Source of the DNA: Sparassis latifolia
Taxonomy: Eukaryota; Basidiomycota; Agaricomycetes; Polyporales; Sparassidaceae
Length of the DNA stretch: 64,000 nucleotides
NCBI GenBank assembly: GCA_018466975.1
Contig: CM031563.1
Coordinates: forward strand, 62,001-126,000
Reading direction: 5' to 3'
Of the stretch, positions 1 through 10,666 are shown one piece after another. A model generated the notes under the pieces. It had not been told where the DNA came from. It saw only the letters and a program-made list of their open reading frames with translations, and ran no database searches. The translations under genes were made by a program, and so were the position numbers. The stretch's first letter is position 1. Each line of letters starts with the position of its first letter.

Positions 1-2064
1 TGCGGAAGGGAGTGAGCAGAATGTCAACTGTCCAATGGAGATGGGTCACTCAAATTGCGAGAAGACGCAGGACGAAATCGTACCACCATCCATGACTGCG
101 ACGGAGCCAGTGTCTACGGGTGACTTAGCACTTGAAGCGAACGTCTCCCATGCATATGTACGCTGCATAATCTCCGCTTACGGTAGCAGACGCACGGCAA
201 GTGAATGAGACTGTCCAAAAAATGATTTGAGAGGATATACTCACAGGACGTTGTCAGGATAATTCGTAGCGCATCTTCAGGATGCCAAGTTACTGAAGTA
301 AAGCGTCCCGGACCAACAAGAGTGGGTGGGGCTGATATTTCTTGTTTCAAGTACCTGCCTTGCAATAATCATTGAACACGCCAGCTTTTGAAGTGATCGG
401 AAACCAAGAAACACAAACCAGTGATAGTTCCCTATTGTCCACAATTGCACTAATAACATCAGGTAAATGACAACCTCAGAACACCGGTTATCACCTTAAG
501 AGAATATACGCACCAACGTCCCCGCCATCTCCTTCAATCCATACACTCAGTACATTGGAGTCCGCACTCCAACCAACATCTCGCACACTATAGCCCCATC
601 TTCGAACAACGCTATCATTGGCGTCATTCATCTCCTTTCTCCTTGAATGTCCGTCTCTCCACTCTTTCAGCTGGAATTCTCCGTGACGAAGCCCGTTGCG
701 CTCGAAGAACACGACATCATGCCTCCCTTCCTTGCCCTTCCCCAAGCCCGCTTCGTCTGCATTTCCCGAACCCGGGCCAAAACGTTGAGTTCCTGCTATT
801 AGGTTGCCCGAGGGACGCCAGCTAAGTGCATGTTCAAGGCCAGGAACAGGCTCTGCAGTACTCTGTAAGGCACCTTCACGCGAATAAATGCGCAGTATAC
901 GCAGACGACGAGTACTAATGGCTTGATACTAGATTATTTGGAAGGAAACAGACGGTTAAATATGTGATGTCGCCTGATGAATACGCGACCTACAGATGAT
1001 GGCGACAGCACCGATACCGAGAAGAATGCACCATCTCCGCGCCAGCTGATGTGGGGAAGCCCGTCATCGTCTGGACTAGTACCGACTTCTGAGAGATCAA
1101 GCGCTGCTTGCGCTGCAGTTTTTCCCAATGAACCGTGGAACTGGGTTTGCTTGGTACCCCACCCAAGTGTAATTGGCGCATCTGAACAGTTAATGAATTA
1201 AAGATCCCAAGTGTAACACATCAGGAATCCAAGTTGTCCATACCTTCTCCAAATTCAGTAGGATGCAGTGCGTTCTCGCACAGGACATCGAACGTGGAAG
1301 TCATCAGAATTAATTTGTCATCGCCTGACAGTGAGACAAAAATATCGGATATCATTGCATGGAGCAAATATACGAGGGAAGACGAGCACGTTCAGTGGAA
1401 GCAAGGACCGATAAACGAAGATGAACCGACCAGTAACCAAGGCTAGTAATGAATCATCGGATCCCCAAGACGAAGCGAGGATTCCAGCAGATATAGAACC
1501 GACAACTTCGACCTGAATTGCAGCCATCACAATTAATTCAACCAGAGCCTGCCAAGGTCGCACGTACCTCTCTCATATCCTCGTCCACCATGAGAGTCGC
1601 AATGTCTCCTCCTCGAGTAATCAAAGCGAGAGTACGCGTATCGGCGAGAAGTCTCAACGAGATAATCTCATTCATATGATTGGAGGATGTTGGTACTGGA
1701 GATGTCCAGGGGTTGCTTGCTGCGGATGGCGGCGTAGTAAAAGTCGCTATCCGACTTGCATTTGGAATATCGTTCTACAATAGTACAAAAATCAGTGACG
1801 ACATGAGTACAATGTGCAATGCTCATATGGGCAATAATTGCAACCTACTTGACTTTCCGCTTGCGTACTATCTCCTCCGGTAATTCTCCAGATTTCGAGA
1901 ATAACGTCCCCGCCGTCCTTGAAGAAATCTGATGCAACGTATAGAGCATCCTGATCTGTGTCAACAGCAACAGCACATATTCTGGTGTTCTCATTCAGAA
2001 AATTGAAGTCGGCGGGCCTCTCTAGAGAAGTGCATATGGACTTGTAGAGCGCGAGGTTGCGCAT
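1..2064 (-). CDS. ELP1: Elongator complex subunit 1 (Elp1/IKI3), 5' part, runs off the left edge
   Basis: Scaffold subunit of Elongator, which modifies wobble uridines of tRNAs in the cytoplasm. Translation starts at the ATG on 2064 (MRNLALYKS). Successive exons give the family N-terminus (ICAVAVDTDQDALYVAS), a WD-type stretch (SAGILASSWGSDDSLLALVTG), then DVVFFERNGLRHGEF near 700 and LWTIGNYHW-YLKQEIS followed by VTWHPEDALRIILTTS between about 460 and 240. The FFERNGLRHGEF and LWTIGNYHWYLKQ strings are hallmarks of Elp1 beta-propellers. The intron between NYHW and YLKQ splits the Trp codon cleanly. Only roughly the first third of the protein is inside the window. The start lies 283 bases from EFG1 on the other strand, so the two probably share a bidirectional promoter. 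Confidence 0.88.
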
Positions 2065-2347
2065 GCCGAAAGGAGGGTTCGAGAGAGATGATGGTGTAAC
2101 TAACCCAGCGTTTACCCAGCGTTATACTCCGCGATGTAGACGACAGAGGATAAACCAATCCAGTCAAGAACAGTCGAAAGTCTGTACCCTAGTCACGGTT
2201 CTCTGCTTCAGATCTCGTACAGAATCTCGGTCGCGTTTATCACGTGCCTATAATATACCTTTAGCGCCTTAGCTTGAAGTTTCGCGAAGGTTTCACCGAC
2301 GGCTCGAATCTGTTCATTTGCTGGGATGCTTGCAGGTATCATTTGAT

Positions 2348-3457
2348 ATGGGACCCACGCGAACACAGAAAACGCAACATCTCCATACCCCTTCCTCGTC
2401 GACTCCAACCGCCGGACCTTCTAATCCCAAGGTGAAACACGGGTCGAAACCGCGTCACAAAGAGGCTCACCCGACCGATAACGATGCTATCCCTGGAGTC
2501 CAGAAGATAAAAGCAGCATTGAGACAAACCCGCCGGCTGTTGTCCAAGGTGAGTGCGTGCTGTTTATGTATGGTCACGACATTAACATTCGCGTTGGAAT
2601 GTAGGATAAACTTGCGGCGGATGTACGCGTCGCGACAGAACGCCGGCAACGTGCTCTAGAGGCTGATCTTAAACAAGCTGGACATGCTCGGAAAGAACGC
2701 ACTCTGGCAACTCGGTACCATAAAATCAAGTTCTTCGGTGAGCTGAACATGCATCTGGTAACATAGCACCATTTTTGACAAAGATACAGAACGGCAAAAG
2801 GTGACACGCAAGATCCAGCAGGTGAAACGCCAGCTGGCCAATGCTGACGGAAAGACCAAACTTGCGAAGAGTGAGCGGAGGACCCTTGAGGAGCGTCTGC
2901 GGGAATTGAGAGTCGATCTCAATTACATTCTGGTGCGTCTAATCAATCTTACCGGTTTGCACAGTCCTGATCGTGAGGTCCTTCGACTCATGTGAGCTCA
3001 GCATTACCCCAAGATGAAGAAATATATTTCTCTGTTCCCTCCTGAGGTACGAGTGCAAGGAGCCCCGACCACAGAAGGGACCATGAAGGAGAACCAAAGC
3101 GCGACGGAGACGGACGCGCAGCGTGAAGAGGTGCGGGCGTCGATGAGGGCACAGATGGAGCGCGGTGAACTGAGCTGGGAGCCAGAGGTCGAGAAGAATT
3201 ATCCACGCAACGCAAGCGAAGGGGCAGTGACAGGAAAGCGACAGAACAGCAGTGGAGCAGGCGGAACTGGAAAGGTGCCTATAGCATGGCACAGGGACAG
3301 GGATGGTGGGAAGAAAGGCAAGGATAGCGATGATGCGGAGGGCGGTCTCGTATCAGGAGATGCTTTCTTTGGAGATGACGACGAGGAAGACGAGAACGAA
3401 GCAAGCCAGAGCGAGGAAAGTGAAGATGATGATATGCCAGATGATTCGCAACACTGA
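2348..3457 (+). CDS. EFG1: rRNA-processing protein Efg1
   Basis: Nucleolar factor for 18S rRNA maturation in the small-subunit processome (family knowledge). Four exons, 2348-2548, 2605-2737, 2790-2932 and 3002-3457, join in frame to 310 residues. The core reads GVQKIKAALRQTRRLLSK-DKLAADVRVATERR-ALEADL, then YHKIKFFERQKVTRKIQQ and LRVDLNYIL-HYPKMKKYISLFP, the usual Efg1 coiled-coil domain. The C-terminus is a charged acidic tail (DDDEEDENEASQSEESEDDD), common in nucleolar proteins. All three introns are GT-AG and 52 to 69 bases long. ATG 2348 is preferred because it directly precedes the Ser/Thr/Pro-rich leader typical of fungal Efg1. Confidence 0.9.
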
Positions 3458-3669
3458 GGACATGATGCTGATCGTAATTTACGTCCTGCTGTCTTCACCA
3501 GAGTTCTGGGAGCGACATCGCATTGAATATGGATACCTGACTGTCCATTGGTATGTACGAGACAGCAATGATACACAACAACTAGCATTTATCAACATGA
3601 GTGCGAAAGCCAAGCAAAGGCAAGAACAAAATTCAAACAAGACTTCAACTGTGCGCTATCTGAACAAAT

Positions 3670-6504
3670 TCAAGGCGATGGCGGTTCATGACTGAACGGC
3701 TCCACAGGCTGGCCATCCTTATTAGTGGGCCAAAAATTGTGTCTGAACACGTTATCCGGGTCGTATTTGCGCTTCAGCTCAGCCAAACGAGACCAGTTCT
3801 TGCCGTAACATGCCATTGTGCGCGATGCAGGCTCGTGCCGGCCAAGGAACTGCCAACCATGATTGTCAGAGGCCTCTGAATGCCAGTAATTGGAGGTAGA
3901 GAATCTCACTATGGGATAGGGTCCGCCTAGCGCAACCATACTAATCGTATTTTTCATCCACTGGGCAAGCTGAAGTCAGACCCGACATGACACAGACAAG
4001 TTAGGTGGGACCAACGAACATCTTCTGCGGTGGTGATGCAGCGAGGATCATCAATACCCATCTCCCACTGATGAAATGCAGCTACGGTCCAGGTGGCTTC
4101 GCGCTGCTCTTTCGGGATGCAGGTATCTTCGAAGTCCGCTATGGCACCCCCTGCGAGCTCAAATAACCACGCTGGGGAGAAGATGATGAGCCCACTCTCG
4201 ACGACAGAATAGTATTCGTGAGGGGTACCCACTGCATCCTATCGGTGTATTAGCGAATTGCAGAACAGTCTGGTGTATTACTTCGTCCGGAAGAGTGCTG
4301 ATCAGTGCCGAGCGCGTGAACCATTGTCTTCCGGCTGCAGGCCAAGTCAGAAATGCACTTATTGAGAACGTCATACGTCCTTCACAACTTACGTTTCCCT
4401 CGCAAGATCTGCGCGACACTATATTGTTGGTTGAGGAAGCTCTTCTCGTTCACCTCATTCAACAGACAACGCTCGCCATCCCAACTGGAGATTGCCTGCA
4501 AATACTCCATGCCTTTCTCCTTGGGCCCAACATAGCACATTTGAATGACGATCAGAGAGTCTTTGTCCGCAGGCCCTGCTGTAAGCAGTACGTTCGCATA
4601 GAGCTCACGCGGGGCGCCCTTGATGCAGTCACGAAAGTGCTTGATCAGAGAAGGCGCAGTGGCGCGGTGAAATCGGCTGTGAAAAATTAATGAAAAATGC
4701 ACACAAGTTTACCATCGCACACGTACTAGATCAGGTTACCAGCAAAGACGACAGGAACCGGGTGTGCTCGGGCCTTGTATCGCGTCGCAATCCCGAAAGC
4801 TGGGCCAGCACCCCGCACTGCCCACCAAAGATCTGAAATCCAGAATCATGTAAACGTAACTTCGGAATTGTGATACAAATGGGAGGAACCCACCAGGATC
4901 GTCCTCCGCGTTCACGACAACAACGCGACCGTCCGCAAGGACCATTTCTATCTCTACCACGTTATCGACGCTCAGACCGTACATGCGACTCAGGAATCCG
5001 AAACCACCGAGAATCATGATGGAGGAACCGACCGGATGGGCTGAACTGTACATTCAATCACGGTCAGCACCGTATACGAGAAGAGACAAATTATGCGTGC
5101 TCACGAGGGAATATGGTACGGCATGAGCCTGTCTTCTTGCGCTCCGGTGACGCCACTGATGCCTTCCAATGGGTGATCCGCTGTGTACATGTCCAATTCC
5201 TTCTGAAGCATTCCTGCACCGAAGGTGAGATACGCATGCGGATGCACCGGTCGCGCAGGTGTCAAGTTGCCTAAGTGCCTTGTTGCACCAGAAGGAAAGG
5301 CAAATGCGGACGGAATCGAGCCAAGACCGCGCGTTGAGACGGACGGAATTACGCCGACGCCACCCCACTGTCCACTTGAGCGCCATGCAGTTACATTTGA
5401 TACACCAGAGCTCAATCCAGACACGAAGCCGAGTGGGTGAGCGCTGCTGTATACCGGTGGTCGCTCGGTGAAAGTGAAACCAGAAGTGATATAGCCAAAG
5501 GGCTCTGCCCCCCTAAAAGTTGGCGTATTCGTTGAGGGCAGATCAGGGCTGCCGCTGGGTGGCGTTGTAGCTGCTGTGCCGATGCTACTCCGCGAGGGAG
5601 AAGTGTGATCCGCCCCAGACTCAGACCCAGTGCTCGACGATAAGGTGGTCGACACCTGCCTGGAGTTAGCGTCAAGCACGGGCAAATGCGGTTCATCTTC
5701 TTTCTCTGGCTCCGCAGGTATGCCCGGCTCTACAGAGGCCGGCCCATGCAACATTCCACGATTCACCGGAGGATCCCTGGGTTTCTCTCCAGCTTCATAC
5801 GGAAGTGGCGGACCACGGAGAAAAGATGCGACGGCCTGTGATGCAGCATCGTAAGAACCGAGGCGGTTACGTTTGCGTTCCTCATCCATATCGGGAGGAG
5901 TATCGTCATGAGCTCCGCGACGACGTTTCACCGCGGTTGCAGTCGAGATCTGCATCGCCTTTGTGTCCTGACTTGCCGACGGCAGGGGGGCAGCAGTCGA
6001 CGCAATGTCGACTCCAGAAAACTTGATAGGCACCGCATCGACATGTCCCTTCCCTTTACTTCCAGGAGGTGGCATATCTGCGAGCCTGGTCCAATCCTTT
6101 CCTCCTTCGGCATCCGCTTTGGGAGCTTCGATGTCAACCTCCTTCAGCATGCTCAGATCGACGATCACGTCTCCCGCCACAGACCATCCAGCAATACCGT
6201 AACCTCCGGCCCGTACGGAAAGAGACAACCCATGCTGTGTGCAGAAGCGCACGACTGTACTGACATCCTCGGCGTCGAGAGGAGAGACGACGATGCGGGA
6301 AGTAGAGTTGAGTTTGCCATTGAAAGTTCTGGAACGCTCAGCAAACCTGTGAAACATATTCATGAATAACAGTTTGGTCATGGACGAACAGACGTACTCT
6401 GAGCTGTAACGACTGCACACCGGTCCTCTAACGGCAACGCTCAGCTCGTTAAAGATATGTTGAGGAAAGTGTGACGGCGGGATGGATAGACTAGGAGGCG
6501 CCAT
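3670..6504 (-). CDS. FAD-linked oxidoreductase, berberine-bridge-enzyme-like (PCMH + BBE domains)
   Basis: Flavoprotein oxidase family. The first exon, from ATG 6504, gives the FAD-binding start: RIVVSPLDAEDVSTVVRFC, then LSLSVRAGGYGIAGWSVAG. Later exons give AYLTFGAGMLQKELDMYT, HPVGSSIMILGGFGFLSR-MYGLSVDNVVE, DLWWAVRGAGPAFGIATRYK, and the C-terminal BBE motif LAELKRKYDPDNVFRHNFWP. Two oddities are visible. The usual R-x-G-G-H histidine that tethers FAD is Tyr here. A roughly 240-residue Ser/Pro-rich, apparently disordered insert with a KRRR patch interrupts the FAD-binding domain (about residues 135-375). No signal peptide is obvious at the start. The substrate cannot be inferred. Exact exon borders between 3670 and 5100 were not all resolved. 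Confidence 0.82.
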
Positions 6505-6540
6505 TTCTAAACCAAAGGATGGCAGCTAAGACGGATGTCT

Positions 6541-6549
6541 CATATATAG
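6541..6549 (-). promoter_or_regulatory. TATA-like box of the FAD oxidoreductase
   Basis: A CTATATATG string on the minus strand about 40 bases upstream of the ATG at 6504. The spacing implies a very short 5' leader. Inferred from position and sequence only. Confidence 0.4.
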
Positions 6550-7196
6550 CTGACCTTGCGAGGCCCTGTCTGTTTTATAATTTAGGGTTACCTGTCCTCG
6601 CATGGATAAAAATAGGAGGACGTAATCTGGTGACGGCAGTGTGAGTGGTGCAAGGTATGTCCCATACCAAATACATAGCCAACAATCAAACGTACATGCT
6701 GCTCCAGACGACCATGTTAACCTTCAATGGAAGACTATGGCTCGCACACGTGCCTCCAACGGAACGCCCGTTTTCCAAAGACCGCGTCAGGGTAGGCAGT
6801 GGTGTTCACTTAGGCTCATGGAGCCTCTAGATTGCAAGGAAGACAGTCGTCCCTTTGTATATAGTATCGTCATACTGCTCGCGGCTCCGACGAGCGCTCA
6901 AGCTCAACTTCAACTTGAAAGCTTCAACTTCGAGTTCTTGCAAGCGCCATCTCACTATTCTTCTATCTTGCTCCCGTCCATCTTCCATACCACCTGCTCT
7001 GTAGTTTACTCATGGAACGGCGCCGTCGTCCTGTATACAGTATCTTTCAGAATTGACGACAAGTGGTAACCCATCAGACAAACATCCGCGACGTCCTCGA
7101 TCGCATATCCGAGCGTGTCAAATGTGTCAGGACCCCTGAATATGGTGGCAACGCCGTTTCAGAAATTCCCAAGATAGACCAAAGATGAGCGGTAAA

Positions 7197-7620
7197 AATT
7201 TCCAATAAGTTGGCGGGAGTCCGCCAATGTTTAAAGTGTTACTAATTAGTTCGGATGTCACATGTCACATGCTTCTACCGAACAATGTCGTATTTAGGCG
7301 AATTTCCCACGCCTTCCACAGTGGTTGCACTGGATACAATTTCCAATAAGTTGGGGAGACTATGCAAAAGTTATTTGAAAGATAGAGTGGATAAGTTTAG
7401 TGGTTGCACTGCTTAGAAGAGACTTATCTGAAAGTTATCCTAGAAATGGAAAACTTATTATGAAGTTATTTCTACTTTGGCATAGGTTTCAAATCTTTCA
7501 GATAAGTCTCTTGTAAGCAGTGCCATTTACACTAAACTTATTCACTCTACCTTTCAAATAACATTTGCGTACTCCCACCAACTTATTGGAAATTGCATCC
7601 AGTGCTGGTGCAATCTCGTC
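7197..7620. mobile_element. Foldback/MITE-like inverted-repeat element
   Basis: The left arm (about 7321-7440) and right arm (about 7495-7618) are inverted copies of about 120 bases with scattered mismatches. Both contain, in the same order, GCACTGGAT-CAATTTCC, AATAAGTTGG, TTATTTGAAAG, AATAAGTTTAGTG-like and AGAGACTTATCTGAAAG. The spacer is about 55 bases. A third partial copy of the outer unit (ATTTCCAATAAGTTGGCGG) lies at 7197-7229. No coding capacity is seen. This fits a non-autonomous DNA element or a foldback remnant. Target-site duplications were not identified. Confidence 0.7.
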
Positions 7621-8262
7621 ATAATGGACATAGCATCTGTGATGCAGGTTTTGCCGTGAGTCATGACCCCCTCTATGTAACATGAATGTCGACAATCGCA
7701 GTTTCAGCCCATCCGTATTGTGAGTTGTCATTACACGTCGGCCAATGGAAATGACGACCCAATGACGATGCTTATTGAGTAAGGTGGTGTCATGCTCATC
7801 AAGCAGCAACAGGAAAAAGGTTGCGAAAGTCGCGAGTAATTCTTGTGACTAGAGAAACTATACTTGCTTCCGGAGTCGGCCATCTCGCACTTCCTAAGTT
7901 CCTCTATAAAGTACGGTATCGCCTTCTGCGCTGACATTTATCCTTGAGGTACGTCTGTCCATCCATCTTCTGCTGATGATGCACCTCACCGTCAATATCT
8001 AATGGAAATAGTCATCCCGGTAGGATGCACAATTCCAGTCGATTGGAACGATTGCGTCGAGGTACTGTACCGCATGTATTTCGTTCATGCAATCCAGATT
8101 TGATCCAGATGCAGCCGGAATGTGAGACGCCTTAAACGGTCATGCGTTATTGGAGTGGGGCGCGCCTCTAGGTCAGCCCTTGTAGGTCTCCGCGGCCCGG
8201 CCCGGGCCACTCCTGAGGGCCGTCACGGTGACGATATCCTGACCTAGGTCGGGAGCTCGCCC

Positions 8263-8270
8263 ATATAAAT
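8263..8270 (+). promoter_or_regulatory. TATA box of the aldo-keto reductase
   Basis: ATATAAAT, 73 bases upstream of the ATG at 8343, preceded by a GC-rich segment. Typical core-promoter spacing for a basidiomycete gene. Confidence 0.5.
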
Positions 8271-8342
8271 GCGCGACCAAGTCACTCATGCGTTGGCCAG
8301 CGACTCCTCCGAAGCAGATATTCCTCCTAGTGTTCAATCGAG

Positions 8343-9722
8343 ATGTCGCATGGGCAGTTTGTTACCCTGTCTAACGGAGCTAAGGTACCACAGATCGGAC
8401 TGGGGACATGGCTCTCGAAGCCTAACGAAGTCGAACAAGCGGCAAGTGTTTGTTGGAAATGGCATGTAATAGTCGAGCTAATACTTTCGTCCAGGTTGAG
8501 ATCGCCGTGCGAAATGGTTACCGCCACCTTGACCTTGCGATGATTTATCAGAACCAAGACGAGGTACGTCTGTTGGTTGGTTTCAAGAGACCAACTAACT
8601 GATCATGTCTGGCACGACTTGATTCTGCACAGGTTGGTCGCGCCCTGAAGAAACTGATTCCGTCGGTCGTCAAGCGCGAGGAATTGTTCATCACCTCTAA
8701 GCTCTGGAACACCTCGCACAAGGCTGAGCTAGTCGAGAAGGAGCTCGACGAGACACTTTCCCAACTGGGAATCGATTATCTGGACCTTTATCGTGCGTTC
8801 AGTATCGGAATCATCATTGCTGCGGTTGATACTGACTACTTGCAGTGGTGCATTGGCCGGTGGCCTTTGTCACCGGAAGGGGTGTCATGCCGGAGCGCGC
8901 TGACAAGAAGGAGTGGATCGAGCTGGATACAGATACCACCATTGTGGAGACGTGGAAGAAGATGATTGAACTGCCTAAAACTGGCAAGGTAAGAGTTGCT
9001 TGCATAAGGTGTCTGCGGTGTCTAAGAAATCTGCATGGATGTGCAGGTACGGGCCGTCGGTGTCTCCAACTTCACGATCGAGCACATCAAAGGCATCGTG
9101 GATGCTACTGGCGTGTGGCCTGTATGTAATGCATGATCTCCAACGGTGATGACTCTCCACTGAATATATAAATTAATCAGGCAATGAACCAAATTGAGGC
9201 GCACCCTCTTCTGCCTCAGGACGATCTTGTCGCCTTCTGTAAGGAGCATAACATCTCCATTACGGCTTACAGTCCGTTGGGCAACAACAGTGAGTGTTTT
9301 CCCTCCCTCTGCAAGTCTTCGAATCTCATCAGGACAATGACAGTGCTCGGCAAGCCGAAATTGACGGATTTCCCTGAAGTCAAGGAGGTTGCGAAGAAAC
9401 TCGACGCAACCCCTGCGCAGGTCCTGATTGCGTGGGGTGTCTACAGAGGCTACTGCGTGATTCCCAAGAGTGTCCACAAAGGTGCGTGCATCAGCATCCC
9501 TGTCTGGAATCCAAATTGACCATTCGATACGTATTAGATCGCATTATCTCAAACTTCAAGCAGATCACTCTGCCTAAGGAGTATTACGAGAAGATCACGG
9601 AGCTGGGGCGCCACCACGCTACGCGTTATAACATGCCCTTCCTGTATGCGCCGCACTGGGATATCAGCATTTTCAATGACGATTTAGAGAAGACCGCCAC
9701 GCACAAGATCAAGATTGCGTGA
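8343..9722 (+). CDS. Aldo-keto reductase (NADPH-dependent aldehyde/sugar reductase)
   Basis: Cytosolic (beta/alpha)8 reductase. Eight exons join in frame to 325 residues, the normal family length: 8343-8441, 8495-8563, 8633-8792, 8846-8988, 9047-9121, 9181-9289, 9344-9481 and 9538-9722. The catalytic tetrad is present as Asp46 and Tyr51 ([12 protein letters not shown]), Lys79 (ITSKLWN) and His112 (LVHWP). [25 protein letters not shown] and the cofactor segment [11 protein letters not shown] are also intact. The first intron uses a GC donor (GCAAGT) with a normal AG acceptor; the other six are GT-AG. The C-terminus ends HKIKIA. Closest in style to the GCY1/glycerol dehydrogenase and aldose reductase group, but the substrate is not determinable. 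Confidence 0.92.
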
Positions 9723-10666
9723 AGCTGGGCGGCGGGGGTACTGTTGAGAACCACCAGTACCTCGTTTCACATGTATCCATTCGTACTCGACTTCGTATTT
9801 TGTATCAATAGACGTGCTTTTTGACAATGCTCATGAGGTTTGAAGCTTATTGATGAAGTATGAGCGCTCACTTGGGCACGAAAACGCTGGTGATCTTCCC
9901 TGTCTCAAAATAGACTACTCCTTACTACCGCCCTGATCATACTGCACAATTGGTTCACACACCATGATTCTGAGGGTGTCTTGGCTATGGATGACTGGTT
10001 TCGATCTGAACAAGTGGCGTGCATCGATCATTGGTGGCAGCCAGGATCATCCAGCAGCTCGGGCGGCATTGAGTGCTTTCCAGGCAGCCCGTTTAGAAAT
10101 ATTCCCTTGTATTATATAGACATACTGTAAGCCCAGTAGGGACCACCAACGAAGCGGACAATGATACACTACATAGCGAGAAGCTGCGACATGACAAAAT
10201 ATGTATCAGGCGCGCCCGCTTCGTGTGCTTTCCTGCTCTTCACTCTGGCCTACACACTTCGTGGTGAGACTTTGCTGAACAATGGCTGATACAAAACAAT
10301 AACGAACCGTACAGACCAAAGAAAGTGTGGATGGCGACACGGAGGGCGTATCCAACGGACAAATAGAGCTGTCCAGAGGTGCAGGATGCTGGGGCTGACA
10401 ACACCGACGATGATAGAAGTACAAATGATGGGTATCCAGTGTTCGTTAGGAGAGCTCGTGTCTGTTGCGGGTTTGACGCGGCAACAGTTTCGTTTGATCG
10501 ATACAGAGGGAGTCCGACTCATATCGTTCGGGGATAGTCGACTTCGTCGGGTATACCAATGAGATCTGCGATAAACGAAGAAGTAAGTATTTTGTCAACT
10601 ACAGTGTGCCGAATTTCATATACCAATGGGAGACGTGAAGGTTATAACCTGCAAACCAGTCAATTG
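9723..10666. other. Intergenic, no supported gene
   Basis: Convergent 3' flanks of the aldo-keto reductase and a membrane-protein gene. A minus-strand open frame at 10206-10522 has a hydrophobic stretch (IICTSIIVGVVSPSILHLW) but no recognisable family and no clear splice context. It may be an extra 3' exon or chance. Confidence 0.4.

Larger units (their letters stand above)
6505..8342. other. Intergenic region, divergent promoters plus an inverted-repeat element
   Basis: No convincing gene. Short open frames around 6641-7069 lack conserved motifs. The middle holds the inverted-repeat element described separately. The right end is GC-rich (GGCCCGGCCCGGGCC near 8195) and carries the aldo-keto reductase promoter. 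Confidence 0.6.

Noticed and set aside
5908..6369. 153-residue frame antisense to the FAD oxidoreductase
   Set aside because: Shadow of the opposite strand, where conserved FAD-binding motifs are found.
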